From DATGMB01 sp035293845 (GTDB taxonomy: Bacteria > Acidobacteriota > Terriglobia > Bryobacterales > Bryobacteraceae): a stretch of DNA of 35,188 bases. Shown piece by piece: positions 17,465 to 24,951 of this stretch. The notes under the pieces are model-generated. The model saw nothing but the letters and a program-made list of their open reading frames with translations. It had not been told where the DNA came from and made no database searches. Numbering within the stretch: the stretch's first letter is position 1; each line of letters begins with the position of its first letter. Location of the stretch: positions 1 through 35,188 of the forward strand of contig DATGMB010000143.1 of NCBI GenBank assembly GCA_035293845.1, read 5' to 3'. The position numbers and the translations under genes were made by a program.

Positions 17465-18127
17465 ATGGGGAAAGCACGCATCGGAGTGTTCTTATGTTTG
17501 ATTGCCGCCGCGGCTGTCGGGTTCGCGTGGAATGGCGACACCGCAAGGCGGATCAGGGCGCACCATGTAGGAAAGACGGTTATCGTCTCCGCAGGAAACC
17601 GAAGACTACGGAGCGTATTTGACGGCCTGCCGGTGGACCAGCGGTTCAACGCCAAAACCGCGCTTGAGCTGACCAGAAACCAGCAGCGCTGCAGCGCCCG
17701 GCGTCCGGCAGTCGGTGGAACCGTTGGGAAGTTGCTGTCTCTCGTGGAATCCTCGGTTTATGCGCAGGGCACCTGTACGCCTACTAGCTGCGCGGGCAAC
17801 TTCTGGAGCCAACAGAGCGGAGGTACACTGTGTACCACGCCTAATTGCTCAGGCTACTATGCCAGTGTCGTCGTTGACTACAACCAGTGGTGTCAGGGAA
17901 ACAGAGTAAAAGGAACACAGGGCTGCATCGGATCGGGTTGCACCGCCACCAGCTGTGACGTCTACGTCTGCAACAACGGTGCAAGTGGATGCGGTGGCGG
18001 AGGTGGCGGCTGTATCAATGGTGGGCAGGAATGCGACCCCGATAACGACCAATGTTGCCCGCCGTATAGTTGCGATGAAGGTGACGGGCTCTGCGAAGAC
18101 ACCGAACTCCGCCGACGGGCGAACTAA
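17465..18127 (+). CDS. Secreted cysteine-rich protein with long leader and cystine-knot-like C-terminus
   Basis: A 220-residue protein not matched to any family I know. Residues 4-21 form a signal sequence or anchor (ARIGVFLCLIAAAAVGFAW). Residues 22-100 are a basic, cysteine-poor leader ending in ESSVYAQG, which resembles a processing site. From residue 104 on there are 16 cysteines (104, 109, 123, 128, 143, 154, 159, 164, 169, 176, 183, 190, 197, 198, 203, 210), an even number that could form eight disulfides. Several are spaced C-x4-C. The last six follow C-x6-C-x6-CC-x4-C-x6-C, fitting the inhibitor-cystine-knot spacing of toxins and knottins, after a Gly-rich hinge (177-182). A DsbA-like gene follows after 24 bases. 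Function unknown: peptide effector, antimicrobial, surface protein and binding protein are all possible. Confidence 0.8.
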   Translation: MGKARIGVFLCLIAAAAVGFAWNGDTARRIRAHHVGKTVIVSAGNRRLRSVFDGLPVDQRFNAKTALELTRNQQRCSARRPAVGGTVGKLLSLVESSVYAQGTCTPTSCAGNFWSQQSGGTLCTTPNCSGYYASVVVDYNQWCQGNRVKGTQGCIGSGCTATSCDVYVCNNGASGCGGGGGGCINGGQECDPDNDQCCPPYSCDEGDGLCEDTELRRRAN

Positions 18128-18151
18128 TCAGTTTCCAGATCGGAATTGGCG

Positions 18152-19057
18152 ATGCATCGACCACGACTCGTAATCTCAATCGGAGCCCTCGCCGTCGTGA
18201 ACGCTGTCATCGCTATCGCGTACATCGAAAGATCGTCCGCTCATTGCCCTTCGATGAGCGATTCGGATCGAACTCGATTAGCCGCGTTCGTCCGCATCAA
18301 ATACGGAATTTCCACGTCGATTCCGATCACTGTCTCAGAAATCGGATCGCCGCCATCGTCGTGCTACAGGCGCCTAGTCTTCAGCGCGAAGAGAGGACCG
18401 CAGCCGCTCCATCTTGAGTTGTTTGCCTCTCCTGATCTCCGGTTCTTGATGACCGATCTCGCGGACGCTGACGTTGACCCGAAGGAACTCGAACGGCAGC
18501 AACAGGAGTTCATGGAGAACTTGACGCGTGGCGATCCACCAACGCTCGGCCCACGTAACGCCCCAGCTACGATAGTCGTATTTTCCGATTTCCAATGCCC
18601 TTACTGCTCTAGGCTAGCTCAGACCCTCCGCAATGTGTCCAGTGCCGAGCCAAGCAGTATTCGAGTCGTCTATCATTACTTTCCTCTTTCGATCCATCGC
18701 TGGGCTAGGGAGGCAGCGGAGTCGGCCGCCTGCGCCAAGCGCCAGAGCAATGAGGCATTTTGGCGGGTGCATGATTTCCTGTTCGCACATCAAGCCGAAC
18801 TGTCTCATGAAAACCTGCGGAAGCAGTTGTTCGAAGGCGACGCGCCTATATCTCCTGAAAGTCAGGATCGGGTAAAGGCGTGCATCCAAAACCATACTGC
18901 CGCTGGTGAGATCGAGCAAAATATGGCGCTAGGGGAGGAAATAGGCGTGCATGCGACGCCGACGCTCTTCTTGAACGGGGAGTTGATCAAGAACTCCGGC
19001 CCGGAAGAACTCCGGAGGATCATCGATCAGGCACATTCTCGCGCAGTCGGTAGGTAG
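18152..19057 (+). CDS. DsbA-like thiol:disulfide oxidoreductase, membrane-anchored
   Basis: A 301-residue protein with an uncleaved-looking N-terminal hydrophobic segment (LVISIGALAVVNAVIAIAY), so its active domain should face the periplasm. Residues about 30-130 form an extra domain with two cysteines (His-Cys32 and Ser-Cys71). Then comes a DsbA/thioredoxin domain: active site CPYC at 149-152 (FSDFQCPYCSRL), an inserted helical region and the cis-proline loop HATPT (about 267-271). Two more cysteines lie in the helical region. ATG 18152 has CGGAA 6 bases upstream; TTG 18146 is an alternative. It follows a 16-cysteine secreted protein after 24 bases, so a dedicated role in forming its disulfides is the simplest reading. 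No DsbB or VKOR partner to re-oxidise it is in the window. Confidence 0.9.
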   Translation: MHRPRLVISIGALAVVNAVIAIAYIERSSAHCPSMSDSDRTRLAAFVRIKYGISTSIPITVSEIGSPPSSCYRRLVFSAKRGPQPLHLELFASPDLRFLMTDLADADVDPKELERQQQEFMENLTRGDPPTLGPRNAPATIVVFSDFQCPYCSRLAQTLRNVSSAEPSSIRVVYHYFPLSIHRWAREAAESAACAKRQSNEAFWRVHDFLFAHQAELSHENLRKQLFEGDAPISPESQDRVKACIQNHTAAGEIEQNMALGEEIGVHATPTLFLNGELIKNSGPEELRRIIDQAHSRAVGR

Positions 19058-19204
19058 TCGCGGAAAGGTACACCAGGACCACGGTAGAGACGAACGTAAC
19101 GCCCTGGGTATGCCTCGTGAGCCGCCTGTGGCGACGCCGGATGACCATACTAACCGCCCGTCTCTAAAAGTACTACGCCGGAAATAGCGGTTTCTCCTAG
19201 ACAG
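19058..19204. other. Island right margin, no gene
   Basis: 147 bases between the DsbA-like stop and the stop of the intact propeller/phosphoesterase gene. I see no gene, no clear terminator and no terminal inverted repeat. The high-GC backbone resumes at about 19205. Confidence 0.4.
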
Positions 19205-21832
19205 CTACTGGTGCCGGCGCTCCGGACCGTCCATCCGCGCCGACGGCGTTCCCTTCGGCGCGCGCTTCGCCGCCGCCGGATCGAAGATGCGCGCATCTTC
19301 CGGCAGCACGCGGTACCCGCCCGGCGTGGGGCGGTCCGCAAACAGATCGGAGAGGTCGGCGGCCGCGGCGTCGAACAGGTTGAGCGGCGGCAGGCCCAGC
19401 AGCCGGAAGATCGTCTTCAGCAGACCGGGGAAGCTCGTATTGACGTGCGAGACGTAGCCGGGCTTCACCCACGGGCCGGCGCACAGCAGCACGGTTCGCT
19501 GCGCGTCGATGTGGTCCACGCCGCCCTGCGCGTCGTCTTCCGTTACGAACACGGCCATTTCGCTCCACCATTTCGTGCCGGAAAGAAATTCCAGGATTCG
19601 GCCGAGCGCGTAGTCGTTGTCCGCCACGAACGACTCCTGGTAGGGGTAGCCGTCATCCGGCCGCTCCTTCGCCATGTGGTCGTTCGGCAGGTGCATGTAG
19701 AGGAACCGCGGCAGCTCCGAGCCGGTGTTGATATAGCGCTCGCGGATCTCGCGGATGAACTGATCGGCCCGGTATTGGTCCGGGATGTTCATGTTGAATC
19801 CGGGGTATTCGCGCGACGTGTTGGCATAGAGCGGCGCGGGCATCGGGACGTTGGTCAAGTAGCGCGCGCCGGTCGGTTCGAGGTTCGGTCCTTCGTCGAC
19901 CCCGGCCAGCTCGAATCCTTCGCCGAAGTTGCGGAATGGGATGCCGTGGCGCGCCAGATGGTGCCAGATGGTTCCGCCCTCCAGTTGCTCTTCGGGATGC
20001 ACCGAGGAATCCGAGCCGGCGAACAACAGCCGTCCGGGCGCCGAACCGAGCTGAAATTGCTTCCCCTGCTGGCTGTATGCCGCCATCAAAGACGACTCGG
20101 TCCAAGCGGTCGGGTACGATCCCACGAGCCAGTGGTGGCCATCCACGCTGACATCCGAATCGGCGTAGAAGTTATCGCTGAACGCCCACCGGCGGGCAAT
20201 CGCGTGGTGGTTGGGCGTCACGTTCGTATCTTTGATGCTCAGCCGCTTGCGCCGCCCGTCCGCGTAACCTCGCGTGCCGAGCCGCGCGATCTCCGGCATC
20301 CCCGTGCCCTCGGGTAAATCGCCGAGCACTTCGTCATAAGTGCGGTTCTCTTTTACGATCAGGACCACATACCGGATGCCCTTCGGTAGCGCCCTGGCGG
20401 GCCGGGAGTGCGGAACGAAGCCATTGGCTTCCATCACCCGCGAGGTCATGACATCGAGCGCCGGGCGCGCCGGCAGCGGAAAAACCGAAATCGAGCCGGT
20501 CCGCAGCGCCACCGGGGACTGGCGCGCCTCCCAGTCCGGCCCCACGCCGTGCCCGCGCGCGTTGGCGACAAACACCGTGCCGCCCTCGATCGCCACCCTT
20601 GTCGGAAACCACGCCACCGGGATATGCCCGATCACCTTGCGCTCGCGCGCGTCGATCACGCCGACGGCGTTGATCCCGGCCTCCGCCACCAGCAGCCAGC
20701 CGTGCGCAGCGTCGTACGCCATTCCGACCGGCAGGACGCCGCGCAAGTTCTCCAGGCCCGGGATGCGGATCGGAATCTCCGCCGTGACGCGATTGGTTCG
20801 GGCGTCGATTACGGTAATGGAATCGTCCGCGGAATTGGAGACGAACACGGAATCTGCCGTAGCCACCACCCCGGAGGGACTGCTGCCGCCGTTGGACGGC
20901 CCGCCGAACGGCAGCCCGGTCCGGATAAAGGTTTCGACCTTCGGAGCGGCCGGGTCCGAGACGTCGATGGCGCATACCGAGTTCGCCTCGCGGGTGTTCG
21001 GGTCGCCGAGGCCGGGCACCTTCACGGTCCCCCGCGCGGTGGCCCGTTCGGCCCCGTTTTCGGCTTCGGAGCTGGGGAATCCGAAGGCCGGGAAGGGAAG
21101 GCCCGTGGCCGCGGCCTGCTGCGCATCGGCTCCTGGAATGGCCTGATATTCGAACATCCCCAGGTTGGTCACATAGAGCCGCCGCCGATCGGGCGAGAGC
21201 GCCAGCGCGAACGGCAGCCGGCCCACCCGCACGGACGCCACCACCCTCCGGGTCCGTAAGTCGATCGCGGCGACCCGGAAATTCGCCTGGTCCACGACAT
21301 AGAGGATGCCGCGGTCGTCGTCCATCGCCAGATCGCCCGTGTAGCTCGCGGTGTACCCGCCTTGGTTGAGGTCGAAGCTGCGGCGGCGCTCGCCCTGCCA
21401 ATCGAGCAGGCTGACGCGCCCGCTGTTCCCCTCGGAGACGTAGACGCCACGGTCCCGGTCGAACGCCAACCCCATGAAAACACTGTGCCAATCGGATTCG
21501 GAGTCGTCGGTTCCGGGTTCGTCGGGCGGGGCAGCCATCATTTGCCGGTCGTCCCAGCCCTTGCGCGTCCGCTCCAGCACGGTCAGGGAGTTCCGCCCCG
21601 GCCCTGTGTTGGCCGTCACCACGTATTGGCCCCCGGGGCTGACCGCCAGGCCGAAAGCTCCCGGGCCGCTGATGTATTCCTCGCCCGCCGGAGCGATGAC
21701 GCGGCCGCCGGGCAAGATCGATGCGCCGCTGTGGCGCAGAGGGGTGCGCGCGCCGGCCGGCGCCGTCCAGGTCTGCGCGCCCAGAACGCCCGCCATCATC
21801 CCAGCCGCCAATATCTTCCACGCCGCCGGCAC
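19205..21832 (-). CDS. YVTN beta-propeller / phosphoesterase (alkaline phosphatase-like) fusion protein
   Basis: About 875 residues from the GTG at 21832, which gives a signal-like N-terminus (AAWKILAAGMMAGVLGAQTW). An in-frame GTG at 21943 would add 37 residues and cannot be excluded. Residues about 40-450 are a YVTN/YncE-type propeller (LAVSPGGQYVVTANTGPG, DRRRLYVTNLGMFEYQ, FVSNSADDSITVIDARTNRV). Residues about 485-870 are a phosphoesterase domain (VLIVKENRTYDEVLGDLPEG, DSDVSVDGHHWLVGSY, VFVTEDDAQGGVDH) with metal-binding Asp, Glu and His. This combination is known as a bifunctional YncE/alkaline-phosphatase-family protein; the natural substrate is unknown. A truncated relative lies at 15002-15862 in the same orientation. 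Confidence 0.9.
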   Translation of the reverse strand: MPAAWKILAAGMMAGVLGAQTWTAPAGARTPLRHSGASILPGGRVIAPAGEEYISGPGAFGLAVSPGGQYVVTANTGPGRNSLTVLERTRKGWDDRQMMAAPPDEPGTDDSESDWHSVFMGLAFDRDRGVYVSEGNSGRVSLLDWQGERRRSFDLNQGGYTASYTGDLAMDDDRGILYVVDQANFRVAAIDLRTRRVVASVRVGRLPFALALSPDRRRLYVTNLGMFEYQAIPGADAQQAAATGLPFPAFGFPSSEAENGAERATARGTVKVPGLGDPNTREANSVCAIDVSDPAAPKVETFIRTGLPFGGPSNGGSSPSGVVATADSVFVSNSADDSITVIDARTNRVTAEIPIRIPGLENLRGVLPVGMAYDAAHGWLLVAEAGINAVGVIDARERKVIGHIPVAWFPTRVAIEGGTVFVANARGHGVGPDWEARQSPVALRTGSISVFPLPARPALDVMTSRVMEANGFVPHSRPARALPKGIRYVVLIVKENRTYDEVLGDLPEGTGMPEIARLGTRGYADGRRKRLSIKDTNVTPNHHAIARRWAFSDNFYADSDVSVDGHHWLVGSYPTAWTESSLMAAYSQQGKQFQLGSAPGRLLFAGSDSSVHPEEQLEGGTIWHHLARHGIPFRNFGEGFELAGVDEGPNLEPTGARYLTNVPMPAPLYANTSREYPGFNMNIPDQYRADQFIREIRERYINTGSELPRFLYMHLPNDHMAKERPDDGYPYQESFVADNDYALGRILEFLSGTKWWSEMAVFVTEDDAQGGVDHIDAQRTVLLCAGPWVKPGYVSHVNTSFPGLLKTIFRLLGLPPLNLFDAAAADLSDLFADRPTPGGYRVLPEDARIFDPAAAKRAPKGTPSARMDGPERRHQ
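19228..20071. repeat. Direct repeat, right copy (partner 15019-15862)
   Basis: This is the segment of the intact gene that matches the truncated copy, collinear over 844 bases. It lies inside the coding region, approximately residues 588-868. It borders the island on its right side through the gene's 3' end. Confidence 0.85.
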
Positions 21833-22128
21833 GTTCCCATCATAGCCGCGGGGGCGGCCCGGGAGGGCAAACAACGGGCGAAAACGAGCGCCCGCCGGCG
21901 CTGTCAGGACGTGAACACTCCTGCGACCGGCAGGGTACTTCACCGATTGCGTAATCTTTGCAGGGTAGTAAAGAATTCTACTCGTTCGGGAGTACTGTGC
22001 CCTATATCCAGGTTGATGAAACTCACTCTTTTATGTTTGAGTAGGTGAATTCACGTAGGCGAGACATGTTTCAAGGCTCAGTATCGGTTGGCACTCGAAG
22101 TGCTTTGGGGGTATGGAACGCAACCGGG

Positions 22129-22488
22129 ATGCAACGCCTGCATGCATCGACGATTTGGCTCCTGGGCGCCCTCCTCTGGGCGTCGCTGCTCACGGCCGCC
22201 CCTCAGCAGGGTAGTCCGAAGGAGCAGCGAGTCAAGGAGACCGCAATGAGCGGCTGCATCGATGAGCAGGATGGCCGGTACGTTTTGATCGACGGTCGGA
22301 CCCGTGAGCCGATCGCCAACCTGGAGGCGCAAGGATTCCCAACGGAGGGCTTCGCCAAACATTTGGGGCACAAGGTCACGGTCCGGGGCAGCGCCACGCC
22401 CGGGCAGCCACGCCCGCTTGTCAAGGTCCGCAGCATCGAAATGCTGAGCGAGAGCTGCGAGCCGGAGCAGCCGCGAAGGCTGCAGTGA
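22129..22488 (+). CDS. DUF5818-like small secreted protein
   Basis: 119 residues from ATG 22129, which gives a good signal peptide (TIWLLGALLWASLLTAAPQQG). In-frame starts at 22045 (GTG) and 22066 (ATG) would put up to 28 residues in front. The mature part, with SGCIDEQDGRYVLIDG, then FPTEGFAKHLGHKVTVRG and KVRSIEMLSESC, fits my recollection of the acidobacterial DUF5818 family, a small beta-rich domain of unknown function with two conserved cysteines. Its stop overlaps an in-frame GTG of the Crp/Fnr gene, and the regulator's likely ATG is 24 bases downstream, so the two are probably transcribed together. Confidence 0.7.
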   Translation: MQRLHASTIWLLGALLWASLLTAAPQQGSPKEQRVKETAMSGCIDEQDGRYVLIDGRTREPIANLEAQGFPTEGFAKHLGHKVTVRGSATPGQPRPLVKVRSIEMLSESCEPEQPRRLQ

Positions 22489-22511
22489 ATTCAGTTGCAC
22501 TTGGAGGAGAA

Positions 22512-23186
22512 ATGGCATCTAGTCCCACAGCGTTCGCGCCACAGAAACCACTTGAGGACCCGTTAGCGCATCTGCCCTGCTCCAGCATCGTCGAGTACCG
22601 CAAGGGCCAGATGATCTACAACCAGGACCAGCCGTCGACGGCCATCTATCTGGTCATCGATGGCAAAGTGAAGGTCTCGCGTCTGGCCGATGACGGCCAC
22701 CAGGTGGTGGTCGACATCTATCAGCCGGACGAGTTCTTCGGCGAGTCCGCCTTCCTCAATCTGCCGCACCGCTCCGAGCAGGCGACGGCGCTCGAAAACA
22801 CCAAGCTCATGACGTGGACCACGAACGAGATCGAGGACATCGTCATGAAGCGGCCGCGCCTGGCCGTGGCGCTGCTCCAGATTCTCGTCCAGCGGACGAT
22901 CGATTTCACGCACCGCATCGAGAGCTTTTCCGTCGATAACATCGCGCGGCGGCTCGCCCGTTCGCTCATCCGTTTTTCCGAGCGCCTGGGCACGCCCGAG
23001 GACGACGGCTCGATCCGCATGGTCCCCTTCACGCACGAGCTGCTTTCTCAATACGTCGGCACCTCGCGCGAAATCGTCACGCACTACATGAACCAGTTCC
23101 GCCGCCAGGGTTACCTGCGCTATTCCCGCAAGGGCATCATCCTGTACCGCGACGCCTTCAAAGAATGGCTTCGCCAGAACGCGTAG
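22512..23186 (+). CDS. Crp/Fnr family transcriptional regulator
   Basis: 224 residues from ATG 22512, with GGAGGAG just upstream (22503-22509). An alternative GTG at 22485 overlaps the previous gene's stop. The N-terminal half is a cyclic-nucleotide-binding-like beta-roll (IVEYRKGQMIYNQDQPSTAIY, GKVKVSRLADDGHQV, EFFGESAFLNLPHRSEQATA). A dimerisation helix and a C-terminal winged helix follow (FTHELLSQYVGTSREIVTHYMNQFRRQGYL). There is no Fnr-type four-cysteine cluster, so oxygen sensing through Fe-S is unlikely. The effector and targets are unknown. The beta-roll keeps the GES turn typical of nucleotide binding, but the following Arg-Ser/Thr pair is not canonical. Confidence 0.92.
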   Translation: MASSPTAFAPQKPLEDPLAHLPCSSIVEYRKGQMIYNQDQPSTAIYLVIDGKVKVSRLADDGHQVVVDIYQPDEFFGESAFLNLPHRSEQATALENTKLMTWTTNEIEDIVMKRPRLAVALLQILVQRTIDFTHRIESFSVDNIARRLARSLIRFSERLGTPEDDGSIRMVPFTHELLSQYVGTSREIVTHYMNQFRRQGYLRYSRKGIILYRDAFKEWLRQNA

Positions 23187-23272
23187 CGCCAGCCGCGAAG
23201 CCCGATCCCGCGCCCCAGGCCCTGTAAAGGACAACGCGCGCGCCGCCGTGGATGGAACAAACTCCTCCGGGT

Positions 23273-23295
23273 CCTCCGTATACTGAGTACGGAGG
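23273..23295 (+). promoter_or_regulatory. Hairpin that pairs with the ribosome site of the PspC gene
   Basis: CCTCCGTA (23273-23280) and TACGGAGG (23288-23295) are perfect 8-base complements around a 7-base loop. The right arm contains the GGAGG ribosome site, 7 bases before ATG 23303, so the folded RNA would hide it. TATACT at 23279-23284 also looks like a -10 box. If transcription starts there, the left arm would not be in the RNA. Confidence 0.5.
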
Positions 23296-23302
23296 GCCCG
23301 AT

Positions 23303-23623
23303 ATGTTCTGCACGAAGTGCGGCGCCGAGTTGCGCGAGACCGATCGTTTCTGCTCCCAGTGCGGCAGTCTGACGCCGATCGGCCGCACGGCCACGCCGGC
23401 CGCCAGGCAGCTCCTGCTGGACAAGCGGAACAAGAAGATCGCCGGCGTCTGCGCCGGTCTAGCCCGCTACTTCGAGATGGACCCCACGGTGATGCGCGTC
23501 ATCTGGGTGGCGGGCGCGGTCGTCTCGGCGGGTCTGGGCGTATTCGCTTACCTGGCGTGCTGGATGATTATCCCGCGCGAGCCATGGGAACCGCCGGTTT
23601 ACGAGCCGCAGCGCACTTATTGA
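23303..23623 (+). CDS. Zinc-ribbon PspC-domain membrane protein
   Basis: 106 residues from ATG 23303, chosen for the GGAGG 7 bases upstream. A zinc ribbon comes first (MFCTKCGAELRETDRFCSQCG, two CxxC pairs). It is followed by a PspC domain (KKIAGVCAGLARYFEMDPTV) with one or two membrane helices (VIWVAGAVVSAGLGVFAYLACWMIIP) and a short proline-rich tail. PspC proteins in enterobacteria sense membrane stress and activate the phage-shock response; the short ribbon-PspC form is common in other phyla with no known partner. No pspA or pspB lies nearby. Confidence 0.9.
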   Translation: MFCTKCGAELRETDRFCSQCGSLTPIGRTATPAARQLLLDKRNKKIAGVCAGLARYFEMDPTVMRVIWVAGAVVSAGLGVFAYLACWMIIPREPWEPPVYEPQRTY

Positions 23624-23629
23624 CGGGCG

Positions 23630-23652
23630 GTAGCGCGGACCCTGGCCCGCGC
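23630..23652. repeat. GTAGCGCGG-type intergenic element with hairpin
   Basis: GTAGCGCGG begins at 23630. GCGCGG (23633-23638) can pair with CCGCGC (23647-23652). It follows the PspC stop and shares its core with elements at 28988-29004 and 31892-31908. It may act as a terminator for the PspC gene. Confidence 0.4.
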
Positions 23653-23671
23653 GGTTTGCGAAAATAGCGCA

Positions 23672-24886
23672 TTGCCCGCCGCCTGCCTGATCTTCGCCAC
23701 AACCTACATCGTTCTTGCCATCGGCCGCGTGCCGGGGCTGCGTGTGGACCGCGCCGGCGCGGCCATAATCGGCGCGGCGCTGATGATCGCGGCGGGCGTG
23801 CTCACACCGGGCGAAGCGTGGGGCGCGATCGACTACGGCACCATCATGCTGCTGTTCGGCATGATGATCGTCGTCGCGAATCTGCGCTTCTCCGGTTTCT
23901 TCACCGCGCTCAGCGCATGGGTGGTGGAGCATGCGCATCATCCGTTGCTGCTGCTGGCCGGGATCGTTCTGGTGGCCGGCGTCTCTTCCGCTTTCTTCGT
24001 CAACGACACGATGTGTCTGGTGCTCACGCCGCTGGTTCTCGAGATCACGCGCGCGGGCAAGCCCGAATGCCGCCACAACCCGGCGCCGTACCTGCTGGCC
24101 GTCGCGATGGCGGCGAACGTGGGCAGCGTCGCGACCATCACGGGCAATCCGCAGAACATGCTGATCGGCAGCTTCTCCGGGATTCCCTATCGGGCGTTTG
24201 CGGCGGCGCTCTCGCCCATTGCGGCGGTGGGACTGGCCCTCACGGTAGCCGTCATCGCGCTGGTCTATCGCGACGAATTCCGCGGCGGGCAGCGCTTCGA
24301 GGTCCCGCGCCGGCGCGTGCGCGTGCACCGCGGGCTGCTGTGGAAGTCGGGGGCCGCGGCGGGCGGCATGCTGGCGTGCTTCTTTGCCGGCGTCCCGGTC
24401 GCCGAGACCGCGTTCGTAGCCGGCGCGCTGCTGCTCATTACCCGGCGGGTCAAGCCGGCCCGCATCTACGCGGAGATCGACTGGGGTCTGCTCATGATGT
24501 TCATCGGGCTGTTCGTGGTGGTGGGCGGCATCGAGAAGACCTCGCTCCCGGGCGCCATGTTCCGATTGGCCGGGCGCTACGGTCTGGACCGTACCGCGCC
24601 CATGGCGATCTTCGCCGCGCTGCTCTCGAATCTCGTCAGTAACGTGCCGGCCGTGCTGGTGTTCAAGAGCATGGTGCCGCGCCTGCCCGATCCCGCCCAC
24701 GCCTGGCTGACGCTGGCGATGTCCTCGACGCTCGCCGGTAACCTGACCGTGCTCGGCTCGGTGGCGAACCTCATCGTGATCGAGCGCGCGCGCCGCGACG
24801 TGCGCATCGGCTTTTGGGAATACGCGAAAGCCGGCGTGCCGCTCGCGATCGCGACGCTGGCGGTGGGGATCCGGATGCTCGGATGA
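23672..24886 (+). CDS. Ion transporter superfamily permease (ArsB/NhaD/SLC13-like)
   Basis: A 404-residue protein with about ten to twelve hydrophobic segments, beginning at TTG 23672; no better in-frame start precedes it. Two motifs identify the ion transporter superfamily: FFVNDTMCLVLTPLVLEITR in the first half and SNLVSNVPAVLVFKSMVP in the second. AANVGSVATITGNPQNMLIG matches the re-entrant loop shared by ArsB, NhaD and citrate carriers. The transported ion (arsenite, sodium/proton or a dicarboxylate) cannot be decided, and no ars genes are adjacent. The gene lies 48 bases after the PspC gene. Confidence 0.85.
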   Translation: MPAACLIFATTYIVLAIGRVPGLRVDRAGAAIIGAALMIAAGVLTPGEAWGAIDYGTIMLLFGMMIVVANLRFSGFFTALSAWVVEHAHHPLLLLAGIVLVAGVSSAFFVNDTMCLVLTPLVLEITRAGKPECRHNPAPYLLAVAMAANVGSVATITGNPQNMLIGSFSGIPYRAFAAALSPIAAVGLALTVAVIALVYRDEFRGGQRFEVPRRRVRVHRGLLWKSGAAAGGMLACFFAGVPVAETAFVAGALLLITRRVKPARIYAEIDWGLLMMFIGLFVVVGGIEKTSLPGAMFRLAGRYGLDRTAPMAIFAALLSNLVSNVPAVLVFKSMVPRLPDPAHAWLTLAMSSTLAGNLTVLGSVANLIVIERARRDVRIGFWEYAKAGVPLAIATLAVGIRMLG

Positions 24887-24951
24887 GTCGGACGGCGCGC
24901 GGCTCCCCGTTGCTGCTAGCATATTCCTTTACCCACAAGGAGCCTTTCAAC

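Noticed and set aside
15863..19204. Island as a classical insertion sequence, integron or prophage
   Set aside because: No transposase, integrase, terminal inverted repeats or target-site duplication could be seen at either edge.
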